Assembly (NCBI GenBank): GCA_028583685.1
Contig: JAMXIF010001195.1
Location: 14,655,101 to 14,719,100, forward strand
Length of the DNA stretch: 64,000 nt
Direction of reading: 5' to 3'
Origin: Petaurus breviceps papuanus
Taxonomy: Eukaryota; Chordata; Mammalia; Diprotodontia; Petauridae
Numbering within the stretch: position 1 is the first letter of the stretch; each line of letters starts with the position of its first letter. Shown here piece after piece: positions 34,141 through 47,009 of this stretch. The position numbers and the translations under genes were made by a program. The notes beneath the pieces are model-generated. The model did not search any database. It had not been told where the DNA came from and saw only the letters and a program-made list of their open reading frames with translations.

Positions 34141-34249
34141 TTAGATTAAGATCAGAGTTCCTGCTGAACCTATTGTGAGCCATCCTTCTTCAAAATCTCT
34201 GCAGGCTTTGGAATATCATCTGGCCTCTTCTTTACTCATACTTTAGCTC

Positions 34250-34690
34250 TGAATTTTATTCTGCAGTAGAACCAAACCCTTCAGTTCCTTTGATAGTTAT
34301 TTCAGCAGGAGGGTCAGTTTTCACAAGGGGTATTGTTTCACAAGGAATAATAATCACTTGAACTATTCTTTCATTTTTATAAAACTGTATGGGTTCTTCA
34401 CCCCAATTTTGCAATGTCATAATAATTTCCTCTTTATAATTAGATCTATTACTTCAGCCAATGCATGTATTCCTTGAGCTGCTAAACCTGATTTAGGTAA
34501 TATCCACCCAAAATAATTTTTAGGGATTCTCATACATACTCCAGTAGAAATGTTACTTATTTTTTTTCTGTACAATCAAAAGTCCTCTAAACAATGTAAA
34601 TCATATCCTGCTGAACCAGGTGTTCCAGAGTATGGTGCTGGGATATCTTGCCTCACAACCCAATATTTAATATTTGGGATCTTATGTGTC
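34250..34690 (-). pseudogene. dUTPase-like segment of the ERV fossil
   Basis: On the minus strand, scattered dUTPase signatures occur in order: an AGYDL-type start, a PKSGLA-type box (motif 2), an EVI...YKEE-type box (motif 3) and a GFGST-type end (motif 5). A retroviral dUTPase hydrolyses dUTP to keep uracil out of viral DNA. Its place downstream of the integrase is typical of ERV-L relatives. It is broken and no function is expected. Confidence 0.7.
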
Positions 34691-37600
34691 TGCTGTTTCC
34701 TAATTTGCAAATTTGGGGGTCATCATTCTGGCTAGAGGTGTGCTTCCTCCCAATGATCTATTATCCAAATTACATAAAGCAGTGAACAAATTACCTCTCA
34801 AGTGTTGATAAAAATTATAAAAACTTAACTTAGTTAACTGTTCTTTCAATAATCCATTCATTATTTCAATTAATCCAGATGCTTGTGGATAATATAGAAT
34901 ATGATATATCAATTCTATATTGCTTAATATATAATCTCTTCATTTAATTACTTTTGAAATGTGACCCACTGTCACACTTTGAATCTGCACTGGGGTTCCA
35001 TAATAAATACTTATTACATCTAGAGTTTTACAGGTATTTTTCTAGGTTGCATTCTTATAATGCAAGCCACTAGTACACCTGAAGAGGTGTCAACACAAGT
35101 ACATATAAATTTACATCCTTTATCTTATAGTAGAGGACCAATATAATCTATTTGTCAAATTTGGGCAGTGACTTTTCCCCTTTATATCTCCCCAGTTACT
35201 ACCTGAGGAACAGTTTGTTCCTTTTCCAATTGGCATATATGACGTTCCTCTGCTCTCTATTGTAACAGTGAATGGAGATACCTCAATCCCGTGCCCAGTG
35301 GTGTATAGCCTGGACCCTTACATGGCTGGCTGTTTGATGGAGCCATTTTGCTAGTACTGGATCATCAGCTGGTGTCAGAGTAGGGACAATATTTTGAGTA
35401 GCAATCTTTGCTAGTGGATCAGCATGTGCATTGTACTCATGTTCCGGTGTGGTGAGCGTCGAGTGAGCATCTACATGAAAAACTGACAAATTAGTACCAA
35501 AAGACATTTTCCATATATCTTCCCATAATTCTTTGCCCGAGACTTGTTTACCATGAATTTCCCAATTTTGGTTTTTCTACATGGGCATCCATGTAGCTAA
35601 TGCATTAGCTACCGCCAATGAATCAGTAAATATATGACACTGTCCTCTTTGTTCTGTTTTGTTGGCTTGATGTACTGCCATAATTTCAGCATACTGACTA
35701 TTTCCACCTGTGCTAGTACTTTTCTAAGTCTGCCTAGTACATGGGTTATAGGCTACTGCTTTCCAATTTCTTTTATGGCCCAAATATTTTGCTGTCCCAT
35801 CAGTGAACCATGCATATTTCTCCCCTTCTTCAGCTAATCCATCATATCCAACATTCTATTTTACCAAAGACTGTACAAACTGGCTTAGGTTCAGGGGATG
35901 TCTCGTTTCCTTCAGTATTGATGTTTGCTATTGACTCATATGGAGCAGGAGCTCTACTTTTGCCAGTTTTAGCTCTATTTTGAATATACCACTTCCATTT
36001 AATGATGCTGGCCTCTTGGGCATGTCCTATTCTGTGAGAAGCTGGGGTACTCATTACCCTGGTCATAATCAGGATTTTAGGCCTTAATATCACTTCATGA
36101 CCTGGAGTCAGTTGTTTAGTCTCTACCAAAGCCCAATATGCAACTAACAACTGCTTTTCAAAAGGTGTATATTAAACTCCAGATGAAGGAAGTTTCCTAC
36201 ACCAACATTCTAAGGGCAGATTTTAGCTTTGTTCTTTTTGCCGTAAACTCCAGTTTGGATAATCATCCTACACAATCACTTGTAATGCCACCGGAACATT
36301 TTGCATAGGCTATAAATCTAGGGCCAATTGTATAGCAGCCTTGGCTTCTTCAAAATCTTTACTCTGGTCAAGTAATCAAATTCATGTTTCTTCCAAGTAA
36401 TTTTATATAAGGGTTTCAAAATCTGTTTCATGTGTGGTATGTGATGTCACCAATATCCAAATAGTCCTATAAGCTTTTGGGTCTCCTACTTATTGGTAAG
36501 GAAAGGAAAATCCTGAAACTTTTGTTGGGCTTGTGGAAGAATCTCTCATAGTCCTTTATTCCATTGAATACCCTAAAATTTTACATTTTGAGCTTGTGCT
36601 TGAATCTTTGCAGGGTTAATTTTCCACCCTTTGTTTTTCATGTGCTTAATTAGAAGCACCAAACTCTTCTCCATTTCTCTTATTTTTTTCCCTATATCAT
36701 AATATCATCATTGTAGTGGGTGAGCTGTATACCAGGTAACTTTAATTCATCCAAATGTTTAGCCATAATCCTATGAAAAAGAGTAGAGCTATGCAGATAT
36801 TCTTGTGGCAAGTGAGTGAAAGTATATTGTCTGCCCTGACAAGTAAAAGGAAACTGGTCCCATTGTTTAGTGTCTATTGGGATTCTGAAGAAAGCATTGG
36901 CTAGATCAATAACTGCGTACTATTTCCCATCATATTTCTGGATCCTTTCTATTAAGGTGACAGTATCTGGAACAGCAGCATACAAGGGAAGAGTCACATT
37001 ATTCAGTTGTCTATAATCCACTGTCATTTTCCATGTCCCATCTGATTTTTGTACTGGCCAGAAAGAATTATTCCATTGTGAAGTTGTAGGGACTAACACT
37101 CCTGCTTCAATATATTCTTTTATCATATTGGTAATTTCATCTTGCCACCTGACACATGATACTGATTTAAAGTAATTACTTCAGAAGGTTGAGGTAAAGT
37201 GATTGGGTCCATTTTTATTTTTCTCACTAAAACTTTATTCATTCCTATCTTCCTTACCGCAAATTGGTATCTTCCTTTAGGTAAATTCAGAGTCATTCCT
37301 CTATTCAATGATGTATTCAGGAATGGGTAAAATAACCACTGGATAGTCTCTCTTGGGTAATTGTCCAATTTTCATCTTTAGTTTGACTTGTCTGATTGAT
37401 ATTTCAGCCCCTCCCAGTCCTGTGATGGTAACAGAAGTTCCATGGTTGAACTTAGCAGGTTTCCCATAAATAAGGAAGGCCTCTGCCACAGTTTCAGTTA
37501 ATACCCTGGTTACAGTATTTGATCCAAAGGTGTGACAAACTTGGATATAATGGTTCAGGAGGATATGTAGGGACAGTCCTCATTTCTTTATTCCTTCTGA

Positions 37601-38945
37601 CATTAAGCACCTTTCCTTGATACATTTTATATAGTTCATTTATTGGAATATGATCAGTTTTTCCAAAATCAAACCCTGCTCTCAATAAAGAAGTTCTTTT
37701 CTTGTTAGTCTATTCTGACTTTGAATCTGCTGGCTATTTACTCTTTTCTCTTGAGGAAATTTATATTTTTTCATTCACCCAAGTCACTTAGCTCTGAAAT
37801 CTTATCTAGCACCTCCAAAAGAGGGTGTCCTATTTCATCAATTAGTAGAGTCAGAAGTAGGTGCTTATAAGCAGGAGGAGTCATCTTCATTATGATATTT
37901 TTATGAGAAGTTGCTATGGGGATATCATGATATGCATCTGCATTTCCAACCGTGACAGCAGTTTTCATTACTTATTTCAAATTTCTCATGCAGTCTCTAA
38001 GCAAGTACCAGGGTGTCTCTCCACTAGGTCACATAGAATCAGTGGGATACAATTCTATTTAAGCCATTGGCAGCTAAAGCTAACAGATTGGTCATATTGT
38101 TACCTCTTGCCATATGAAAATTTCTAAAAGTTTTCTGGACAAAAGGATTCTGACAAATACCTATACATTTCTAGCAATCCACACTATCTACCCATCCTCC
38201 TCCAGCCCCTTCATCACTGATTCTCACAATCCAAGACACTATGGACTCTCCCATCCTTTGGGTGAATCTTCTTAATATATCAGTAATCTCCTGCATGAAA
38301 TCCTCAATTATCTCTCAGAACCCTGTTTGGCCTCCCTGATTCTCCTGTTTTCTTCTCAGTGTGGTTGAATTTCTGCCCTTATAAAAGCGTCATCATTTAA
38401 CACTGTATTGCTTTCTACCCATGCACTCTCCTGGCAGTCATTGTCATGGCAACTATGCTCCGTCTCTACCAAAATTATATGAAATTTTCTCCTGTTACTT
38501 TTCTGCTTCTTTTTCTGACCCAAATTCACAATATCCCTCTCTTCTACCACTTGCAACACTCCAGCTTGCTCTTCTAAAAGAGAGCCTGAATACTGAAATA
38601 TAGCTAACTGTCTTTCCATCTGAGTTTTTTTCTTATAACAGCTTGTCTCTGCTCTTACACATAATACCTTAACCTGTTAGTAAAGTCCTGCCCCTCCTAC
38701 ACACTGCCTCCAATTCTCTACCTACTTTTATTGGTATTCTTTGCAAACATGTTTCAAAATCTCTAAGTTCTCCCTTTTGTAACTTCAGTTCCCAGTTTTC
38801 ACAGAGCCCTGTACTTTTAGAACATTCTCTTGCCAGGAAGGAATAAGGTAAATCCTCCCATCCTTGGACAACCATTTCTTCTTCTAAATTCTTTCTGCCT
38901 CCAAATAGAGGCTCGATATTTCATGATCCCATCCTCATTGCCAAA

Positions 38946-39482
38946 TGTAGTGCCAATGCAATATTCACAGAGCCAATTGTCTCTATAAATATACCTGCAT
39001 AGTGCTCAACCACAAAATATAGCAGACTTTCCACATATGACAGAAGCAAAACATTTATTCAGACACCATAAAACCAAATCCCAAAGCTAATAAGCTGATT
39101 CCATCATAGTAACAAAGAATTTAATAAGTCATAACAGCACAGAGATCCAGCCACACCATCCTTTAGCCTTCCTACAAACAAACATAAGCCTAGCTGTCAT
39201 ACCCACAAGCCTGTCTCCCTTGGATGCATTGTCTCCTCCCACCGTCTAGCTGCTCTCACTCCCAGCTTCCCGTGGGCTCTACTGTAACCTTCAGGAAATT
39301 CCTCCCACCATAGTCTCCATGTGATTACATTCAGTCTATGAGGTGACAGTATATTTTCTTTCCTTTTTTAAATTTTTAATTAAAAAAAATTCAGGGCTTA
39401 TTTTAAAAGCAGGGAAGGTCTTAAAATTCCCTTAGGCTTCTTAAGGGATAGGGAATGTCTTCAAATTCCCATTACTATTACA
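38946..39482 (-). mobile_element. 5' LTR of the ERV-L-like fossil
   Basis: About 537 bp. On minus it runs from TGTAATAGTAATG to ATTGGCACTACA, homologous to the 3' LTR at 32.1 kb along its length. An AATAAA signal on minus lies near 39055. Confidence 0.9.
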
Positions 39483-39489
39483 ATATCCA

Positions 39490-40470
39490 GTGTTATAAGC
39501 CATAATATATATATGATGAACTTTCAAGGAAAAGGGCCATTGGTGAGGTAGGAAGGAAACTAGTAGAGAATTGTGTCACAAAAGAAAAACAACTAGAGAA
39601 GAGATGATACCTTGGGGAACAGGGTGGCCTACAATGTGAGATGTAACAGATAGATGGAAAAGAATTAGGACTGAGAAAAAAACCATAACGTTTAACAACT
39701 ATTCAGTTTGAAGAAAGCAATTTTAAGTGCCATATGGAGAAGAGGAAAGTAAGGGAATAAGAATTTTTACATGGTCCCTACTATGAGTGAGGCACCCTGC
39801 TAAGCACTTTACAAACATTGCCTCATTTGATCTTTACAACTCTGTGAGGAGGTGCTACTATTATTCCCATTTTAGAGTTAAAGAAACTGAGGCATTTTTT
39901 AGACTTTGAGTGACTTGCCCAGTATCACAAAACTAGTTACTATCTGAGGATGGATTTGAACCCAGTCTTTGTTATTGCATACCCAGCTCTCTATCCTTTG
40001 CAAGGGTTAAGAAATGAGTAAGAGGAGAGAAAGTAGATGTGAGCAGACAGCTTTTTGAAAGGAGTTTGACTGAGACAGGGATATAATCTATAAGATGATA
40101 GCTTGAAATCATGGTAGAGTCTACTGTAGGTTTTTTTTTAATGGAGGAGACTTTAGTGTGTGTGAAAACAATAAATAAGGAACACTTTTAAAGTGAAAGG
40201 GTAAAGATTTGAAAATGGGGATTCTTGTGGATACAATCTGCTGGAGAATATGGGAAGATATGGGATCAATTGCACATGTGGAAGGGTTGGGCTTAATAAG
40301 GACAATTCAACATGAAAGTCAGGACTCTTTCCTTGACTCAGTTAATACTGTTATCATTATTTGGGAGGGGCTAATAAAAGACACATTGAATAAATTTTGA
40401 AATTATCCAAAATGGGAGGGATGGCTATAACAATTAACTGGAAAATGATCTTGAGAGGTCAAAGAAGTGG
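39490..40470 (+). mobile_element. L2-like LINE remnant with MIR inside (tentative)
   Basis: Purine-rich body ('gagaagagatgataccttggggaacagg', 'tgaaaggagtttgactgagacaggg', 'gggattcttgtggatacaatctgctgg', 'gcacatgtggaagggttgggcttaataaggac') resembling the L2-associated long repeat of marsupials. It is interrupted by MIR sequence at 39765-39995. The 63-codon plus frame at 40209 falls in this remnant. Confidence 0.5.
39765..39995 (+). mobile_element. MIR SINE, well preserved
   Basis: The core is 'ctactatgagtgaggcaccctgctaagcactttac', 'cctcatttgatctttacaactctgtgagg', 'attattcccattttagagttaaagaaactgaggc', 'gacttgcccagtatcacaaaactag' and 'gatggatttgaacccag', with end 'agctctctatcc'. All MIR landmarks are present. 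Confidence 0.88.
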
Positions 40471-40669
40471 GAGTAGCAAGTGATATGAAATAGAACAGTC
40501 CTGCATTTAAATTCAAATTACACATATTAACTCTGAAAGATACATTTTATAACAACAGCTCATTTGAAAAAGTCTCATGTGTTTCAGTGAACTAACAGTT
40601 CAATATCATTCAAATGTGAGGTGTAGCTGCTAAAAATGCTAATTTAATCTTAGACTCCATTAATAGATG

Positions 40670-41130
40670 TATAGTGTCCAAAGGGAGGGAGGTGATCATG
40701 GTCAGAAAACAGCTGGAATATTCTTTCAGTATTGCATGACACATTTTATTGATGAACATTGGCTAGCTTGAATGCTCCCAGGAGATAATGAGGACACTAG
40801 AAATTATGTTGGTAGGTGAATAGTTAGGGAATATGGGGTTATTTAGTCCAGAGAAGAGGAAATAAAAGAGGAACATGATCATTGTCTTCAAAAGTGTCAA
40901 AGAACAGATAGACTCATCCTGTGATTCCCCAAAGAAAAAATGGAGAGTCAATTGGTGGACATCACAAGGAGGAAGATTTTGACTCAATATAAGAAAGACT
41001 TTTTTTTTTACATTTCCCATTGTCTAGTAATGAAATAGGCTTACCAACAAGAATTAACTTCTCTCTTGATGGAAAAATGCCTACTGATATGTTTCTGTTA
41101 GAGTTTCTTCAGTGGTAGTTCCCTACTCCA
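40670..41130 (+). mobile_element. CR1/L3-type LINE 3' fragment
   Basis: The strings 'ttagtccagagaagagg', 'aggaacatgatcattgtcttcaaaagtgtc', 'cacaaggaggaagattttgactcaatataagaaagac' and 'cattgtctagtaatgaaataggc' match the conserved CR1/L3 3' region (...ttagcctggagaagag...gacatgatagctgtcttcaa...gcttgatataaggaaaaac...). Confidence 0.75.
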
Positions 41131-41134
41131 ATGA

Positions 41135-42940
41135 CACCAAAATGTAAACTAATCTTCAAACAAAAACTAAAGTTGCATTGTCAGTCAGATTTTATTTGCT
41201 TTTACTTCTTTGGCATGACTCAAATTAATATCCACTCTTTTAATAATGATGGAATATAATACAAGGTAGCATTAGGTTGTCTATTTAGCTCTACTCTCAA
41301 ATATTGTAAATAATCAATTTAATATGGAATACTTTTGTAAACCTGAAAAGATTTCTATATAAAATGGCTTATTTTTGGATTATTGAAGGGTTAAATGTCA
41401 ATTGATCCTCTTGCTGGAATTCTTATGTATAGAAAATGTGCTTCTATGTTGAAACAAACAATATGGAGGACCTCAATAGGTATATAGAAGGGACATATCA
41501 AGAATATGCTATGCTTTTCATAGTCTGTTGAGTCAAAATACATCTTGCCATCCATGCTTTATCTAAGACTAAGGCATTCAATGAACATGTATGGTTATTA
41601 AAAGAATATTTCTCAGAGAGATACTTTTTTTTACCTGAAATCAACAGCTTAATGAAAGTATTTCTGTTTCTACAATGTGCCATGTCACCTGTATAGCACA
41701 GAAACTGGGAAATGTTATAGGATTCCTTTACACATGGGTTTTTGAGAGAAAATGCCTTCGCAAAGGCATATTTTGACTAAGCAAAATATGACATTTATAA
41801 TGGCAGAAGACAAGGCCAGAGAGACTACAGCACTGCATGTCAAAAAAATTAAAAGAGAAACTCTTGAAATCTGTACTGTGCCTATGCAGACAAATAGCTT
41901 TTGGCAATAAGGTCAGCAGAACACAGGAAAGCAAAACTTCCTAATTTCCATAGATCAGATATACCAGCCTCTGATAATGTTTGCAAAGGGTGCTTCAACA
42001 ATATTATGCTCATAGATTCATGGATGTGGAGTGTAGATTGTCTAAAAATGCGGGCAACTTAAGAGAAAGTGCCATTGAAAATCCTTCAGAAAGAAGCACA
42101 TGAATTGTCATAGTGGTTTTCATCACTTGGCTTTAATGATTTTTTTTGAGACATAAATTTGTGTCATATTCAGTGATGGTGGTCAGAAGGTTTTTCAGTG
42201 GAACAGCACCTCAGAATATAGCAATTTTGCAACAGTAATCATGCAAGCTCATGAATGCTAGATGGATGTTGTATGTAATGTCTATTTATCAACAGCAGGT
42301 AATCAATCTTCTTGGAAAGGCCTTTGCCAAAATAGTTGACACCACCATTTATTTTTTTTTTCAAAATTAGAGTGCTTTTCTGTTAATATGGCTGGAAGAT
42401 TCCATTAAGTATAACTTTTTCTGATTGCCATACCTTTAACATAAGGGAGGGGAGAAATCTTCTCTCTTTAAAAATTAATAAGATCTACTCTATCCAAATT
42501 AACCTAAATTCAATTATAACCACCAAGTTGTTGCTATTGTTGCTTCAGAGAATTAGTAAATAATTCTGTTCTCCTGCTCTGTCTTCTGTAATCCAAATGC
42601 AAACAGGATTAGTTGGGTCTCCTTAAATTCCCTCAGGTTGTCTGAAGTATGCATTCAGATAAAACACCACTTGGGATTCTAATCTCTGTTAGAGTACTAT
42701 GAAGAATAACAAAACTCATGTTCAAAAGGTAAGGGAAATTAAAAACACCATGAGCTAAAAAATCTAAATCCTTGACATCCTTCAGAGCTCCTATGCAGAA
42801 CAGCAGCAATGTGTGTTGTCCTACTTTATGGATTCTGTTTCAGAGCTTTTTGATTATGCATTTTCAAATCACCATTGACAATAGGCTCCTGGCACTGTCA
42901 TGTTCCTAGCCAGCAAAGGCTATGCTTTTGAAGCAAAGAG
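41135..42940. other. No recognised feature
   Basis: About 1.8 kb of AT-rich sequence. The small reverse-strand frames at 41.5 and 41.73 kb show no motif, start context or family resemblance that I can support. No repeat family was recognised by eye. Confidence 0.5.
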
Positions 42941-43110
42941 CAGTCTCAGAAAACATTTATTGAGCACATGTTAATTACTAGGACTAAGATACACAATCAT
43001 TACAAAAGTCTCCCTAGGCCTGTGTGGTATTGACCATCAGAAGTGGACCTTGGGGCAACAGACACATGAGATGTTATGTGGGAAACATCCTGGATGTCTT
43101 TCTGAAATAG

Positions 43111-43188
43111 AAAGTGGAGCAGGAGGACACAGTGAAACAAGCATGTGAGAAAGTGGAGCAGGAGGACACAGTGAAACAAGCATGTGAG
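43111..43188. repeat. Perfect 39-bp tandem duplication
   Basis: Two identical 39-bp copies (43111-43149 and 43150-43188) of a unit starting AAAGTGGAGCAGG and ending GCATGTGAG. Because there is no difference between copies, the event is recent or polymorphic, or is an assembly artefact. Confidence 0.95.
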
Positions 43189-43234
43189 AAAACACCTGAG
43201 GGCCCCAAATGACCACAAATAAACTGCCTCAGTG

Positions 43235-43385
43235 CAACAATTAATTCCCAATTAAAAATTATTAAGCTACTAATATATACCAGAAACTATCCTAGGAACT
43301 GGAGATACAAAAAATAATAAAAGTTATCAAGGAACTGACACTCTACTGGAGAAAATGACATACACAGATCAGGAAATACAAAATA
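43235..43385 (+). mobile_element. L2/MON-type repeat head
   Basis: Runs 'caattaaaaattattaagctactaatatataccagaaactatcctaggaactggagatacaaaaaataataaaag', then 'aaggaactgacactctactggagaaaatgacatac'. This is the degraded form of the 'tattaagcgcctactatgtgccaggcactgtgctaagc..ggggatacaaa' repeat. Confidence 0.65.
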
Positions 43386-43969
43386 TATGGATAATAAATG
43401 CACTTTTAAAGGACTGCAAATTCTGCCAGAACTCTCCAAATTTAATAGCATGGAGTTGCCCCTTTCTAAGTTACACCATAGAATTTCATTAATCAAAGGT
43501 ATAGCTCATTCAGGCTTGATAACAATAACTCATTGGGGACATCTTATGGTATCAGTTGTCCCCATATATATCACCAGATTTGAAGGATTACTCTTTCTTC
43601 CAGGTTTCATTGAATTCAAGGTAACTTCAAAGTTTTTAAGTTACCTAGTCTAAAATGAGCTAAGTCCTGTGATACTGTAAGAATCTGGGGACTGATTGCT
43701 GAAACATAGTTGGTGACTTCTGACGAATTATGGCAAAAGTGGAAATGCCCCAGGACTAGAAGTGTAAATTCCTGGATATGAGTATTATAAGAGAGAAAAA
43801 AGGTGGATTCTTTAAATTATGGGTTGGTGAATTTAGTATTGATTCTTGGTAAAGTTCCAGAACTAAAGGAATGATTTACTTAAGAAGGAAAATGATACTA
43901 AAGATCATCCCATGGTCCTGAGTCTTCATGATTTTGTAAAAAAAAAATTTCTCTAAACTAGACTTCCTT

Positions 43970-44960
43970 TTTTTTTTTGGACAGGGTTACCAAACTGACA
44001 GATCAGAAGAATGATATAGAAACAGTATGCACAGATTTGAGTAAAGAATGTGACGAAGTCTTTCACAATATCTTTATAGAAAAGATAGAGAGATATAGAT
44101 CCCTTGATAGCATAGTTATATAGGCATGGGACTAGTTAAGTGACCAGACTCAAAGTGTGTTGATTGATGGCCTGATGTCAATCTGTAGAGTTTTCACTAA
44201 TGGATTATACTCTTTGAGCCTTTACTATTCAATATTTTTGTTATTGATGTTTTGGGTATAGATATAGATGACATGCTTATCAAATGTGAATATGATGCAA
44301 ACTTTGGAAAGATAGATAGTACACACTGGATTATGACTTTTTTGTCTCAAATATTTTGAATCAATATCCATAGGGCTCTAGAAAAGTAGGAATGAAATAA
44401 AACATGAGATTATTTTTTTATTAATGAAACATACTACACCAGGTTTTAAAAAATCAAATCCAGAAGTACAGTCTAGGGGGCATATAACTAGAAAACAGTT
44501 AATATGAAGATTTGAGTCTGTAAGTGGACTCTAAGTTCACTTTGAGACAGTGGTGTGACATAGCCAAAAAAAAAATCCTGATGCAAATTTTGAGTGCATG
44601 ATATTGAAAATTAAGGAAGTTAATAGCCTTATTTTATACTTTTCTGGTTAGAACAAATCTAGATTATTGAATAGAGTTCTGATGGACAGATTTTAGAAAG
44701 TAAGTTGACATAGAGGAGTATATCCATGTTGACTGAGTTAGTAAAGACACTTGAAATCCTATCATATGAGGTTTGGTTGAAAGTAGTAAGAATATTGAGT
44801 AGAAAAGAGGAAATTTATGGGGGAAATGGTAGCTGTCTTTCAAAATATGAGGTACTATTTGTGGAAGAGGAACTGTAGTGATGATTGCATATTCTTCTTA
44901 TGTCAATGTAGGAACAGGAAGACTAAGTGCTGCTAAGCCCTTTTTGAATTAAGGAAGTTA
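43970..44960 (+). mobile_element. CR1/L3-type LINE, RT end and 3' region
   Basis: Weak but ordered similarity to CR1/L3: 'gagtaaagaatgtgacgaagtctttcac', 'ttattgatgttttgggtatagatatag', 'gcttatcaaatgtgaatatgatgcaaac', 'acagtggtgtgacatagcc', 'aatcctgatgcaaattttgagtgc', 'tggttgaaagtagtaagaatattgag', 'gaaatggtagctgtctttcaaaatatgagg'. No frame survives, so the copy is old. Confidence 0.65.
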
Positions 44961-45149
44961 CTAATTACATAATTACATTTCCTTATGTCCTTTCCCACAT
45001 TCCCCTCTCCTTTCATCTTGCTTATAATGATTTGGAGAGAATAACTTGGGTTCACTTGTGCAACTGATGCTTTCCTATGGTAGAGTCATAAAACAGACAC
45101 CCCATTGGTACATTGAAAGTCTTAATAAATCATTTTCGTCCACCAATCC

Positions 45150-45300
45150 AATTCAATTTCATGAACATTATTGAATGTGTTCTCTGTGTATGTCATTATG
45201 ATTGGTACTGCTAATGGTACATGGTACTGGTAATTGGTACATCCACAAACAAATACATAAGCAGTTCCTATCCTCAAGAAGCTAAAAGCAACATGTGCCT
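45150..45300 (+). mobile_element. L2/MON-type repeat head
   Basis: The strings 'caatttcatgaacattattgaatgtgttctctgtg' and 'aagcagttcctatcctcaagaagctaaaag' are the head and middle of the L2-associated repeat. Between them is a small expansion of 'gg-tac-tgg-taa' words (45.20-45.24 kb). Confidence 0.6.
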
Positions 45301-45873
45301 GTAGAATAGTCCTATTTGATGTTCTCAGAAATGATTAGTATTGCTTGCTTAATAGTGTAGATGTGTTCCCAGAAAGGTGAATATAAACCAAATTTCTATA
45401 CATTAAATCATAATTAAAATATTAATGTTATGATATGTTCCCAAGGGAAAAATATCCACTAATAAAAGAAATGGAAAATATTCATCAATAAAGGAGTTAA
45501 GATTGTGGCAAGATTTATGGTTTCTTAAGTATTAAAAATGTGGTAATACTTTTCAAGAATTTTCTATCTCCACTTCCCCCCCCCCCCACTATCACTCCTT
45601 CTTTTCCCAATTGTCATTGCCCTATGTTTCACATTCAGGTTCCAATACCTTAGTTCCAGTCTCTTCTTTTCTGTTTCAGTACTGTTAATTAATACTTGAT
45701 CTCAAATTCAGTATTATAGATCACCAATGTTGCTATCTAAAGCATAATATACTCCTGCCCATTAGAGGTGTTTAAGTTCTCCAAAAATCTTTTATATTTT
45801 CTCAGTTTTTCCTCCAGTTTTCTAGGTGGTACCTAGTAGACTGAAAAAATATTTAGTTTAACATCTAAGGGTC

Positions 45874-46410
45874 TGTAATGGGAATGCAAATTTGGAAGAT
45901 CTTCCCTGCCCCTAGGCTAAAGTGCACCTGAAGCCTGGGGTGGGAGGCTTGTTTTTCAGTAGATACTTTTTGATTGGCTAGTGGGTCAATAAGGTTGTTA
46001 CATTCTCTGAGCCAGGAGAAGGCTATATAAGCCCTGATGTGAGGATTTTTTTTGGGGGCTCACTTTGAGAAGTGTTCTGTGATTTGATCTGTATTCTGGG
46101 AAGCCGTTGTCCAGGGTCCCCCCGGCTTTGAAAAACCCAGATGTGGAAACCCAGATGTTGACTGGGTATGGATGTAATGGTTGGACAGTTTGGAAATCTG
46201 TCTACTTTATCTGTTTCTGTCTTGATAATTCTGCCTGTATACTTTGAAGTTCGGGGTGCTGACCTTTTCCCCTGAACAAGGTAAAGGATATATGTCTGAC
46301 TGATTAAAGTAAGCTTGTTAACCCATTTTGAGTTGCTTTCCTTTAACAAAGCAGATCCAAGAACCTGTGTGAGCAGCCACCCTAGGGACTCCAGGGTGCT
46401 TTCTGCTACA
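45874..46410 (+). mobile_element. Solo LTR, family A, copy 2
   Basis: Starts TGTAATGGGAATG, ends TTTCTGCTACA, and has a perfect 5-bp target duplication GGGTC (45869-45873 and 46411-46415). A TATA box (GGCTATATAAGCC) lies near 46024. It is homologous over its full length to 28731-29250. Small insertions relative to copy 1 include a short direct repeat near 46130-46150. Confidence 0.93.
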
Positions 46411-46844
46411 GGGTCACTAGCTTATTCCCAGTTTGGTACTGAAAAAAATCTGGCTCAGAAATATCACTCCCATAGATCCTCAACAGAGGAAGCAGTTAGC
46501 ATACTCTAGACCTTTCTTTCATTTCTTGGGTACCAGCAAAACATCCAGGCTATTCATCTGTTGTCTTTTGCACTCACTGGGATTGGCCTGCTTCCTTTTC
46601 TAATCTTGCATTTCCTGAATGACATACCTTAGAAAACTTCTTGCAATTTGCTTTTTGTTGGGAATATATTGTTAGCCTGCTTCCATCAATTATATCTCCT
46701 TACATTGTCCTTCGGGTCATCTACAACTTTGATTCTTTGGGGATTATATTCTAATATTTGTGACCACATAGCATCACTGGAAGAACACTGGTGTTAAAAT
46801 GAAGAGTTTGAGTGTTGGAGATCAGCTTGGAATCACAAGGGCTA

Positions 46845-46992
46845 GAGTTGGGAGGACATTTACAATTAATCTGGTACTATGTCCTTATTTTATAGATATA
46901 GAAACTGAGGCCTAGGATAATTAAGTGATACTTGCCCAAAGTCACACAGATAGCAAATGAAAAGGTCAGAATTCAAACCTAGATCCTTAGAG
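46845..46992 (+). mobile_element. MIR SINE fragment
   Basis: Contains 'gctagagttgggaggacatttac', 'ctggtactatgtccttattttatagatatagaaactgagg', 'cttgcccaaagtcacacagatagc' and 'tcagaattcaaacctagatcc', which are standard MIR/tRNA-SINE landmarks. Confidence 0.8.
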
Positions 46993-47009
46993 TTGTTTTT
47001 TAAAAAAAA

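Larger units (their letters stand above)
32092..39482 (-). mobile_element. ERV-L-like provirus fossil with two LTRs and a dUTPase
   Basis: Reading on minus: 5' LTR (38946-39482), gag-like region (about 38900-37500), protease-like region (about 37500-37300), reverse transcriptase (about 37370-36400), RNase H (about 35900-35300), integrase core (about 35250-34700), a dUTPase-like segment (about 34680-34250), a noncoding 3' region and the 3' LTR (32092-32638). A dUTPase after integrase with no envelope seen is the arrangement known from ERV-L. The flanking 5-bp repeat is ATAGC/ATATC, imperfect. The two LTRs differ at many places and the coding region has many breaks, so this is an old, dead copy. 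A plus-strand LTR of another family sits inside it. Confidence 0.85.

Noticed and set aside
34550-34735. 61-codon plus-strand frame
   Set aside because: It is antisense to the dUTPase-like part of the ERV fossil.
38880-38946. Primer-binding site of the ERV fossil for a particular tRNA
   Set aside because: The bases next to the 5' LTR (minus: tttggcaatgaggatggg) do not match a tRNA 3' end that I can name with confidence.
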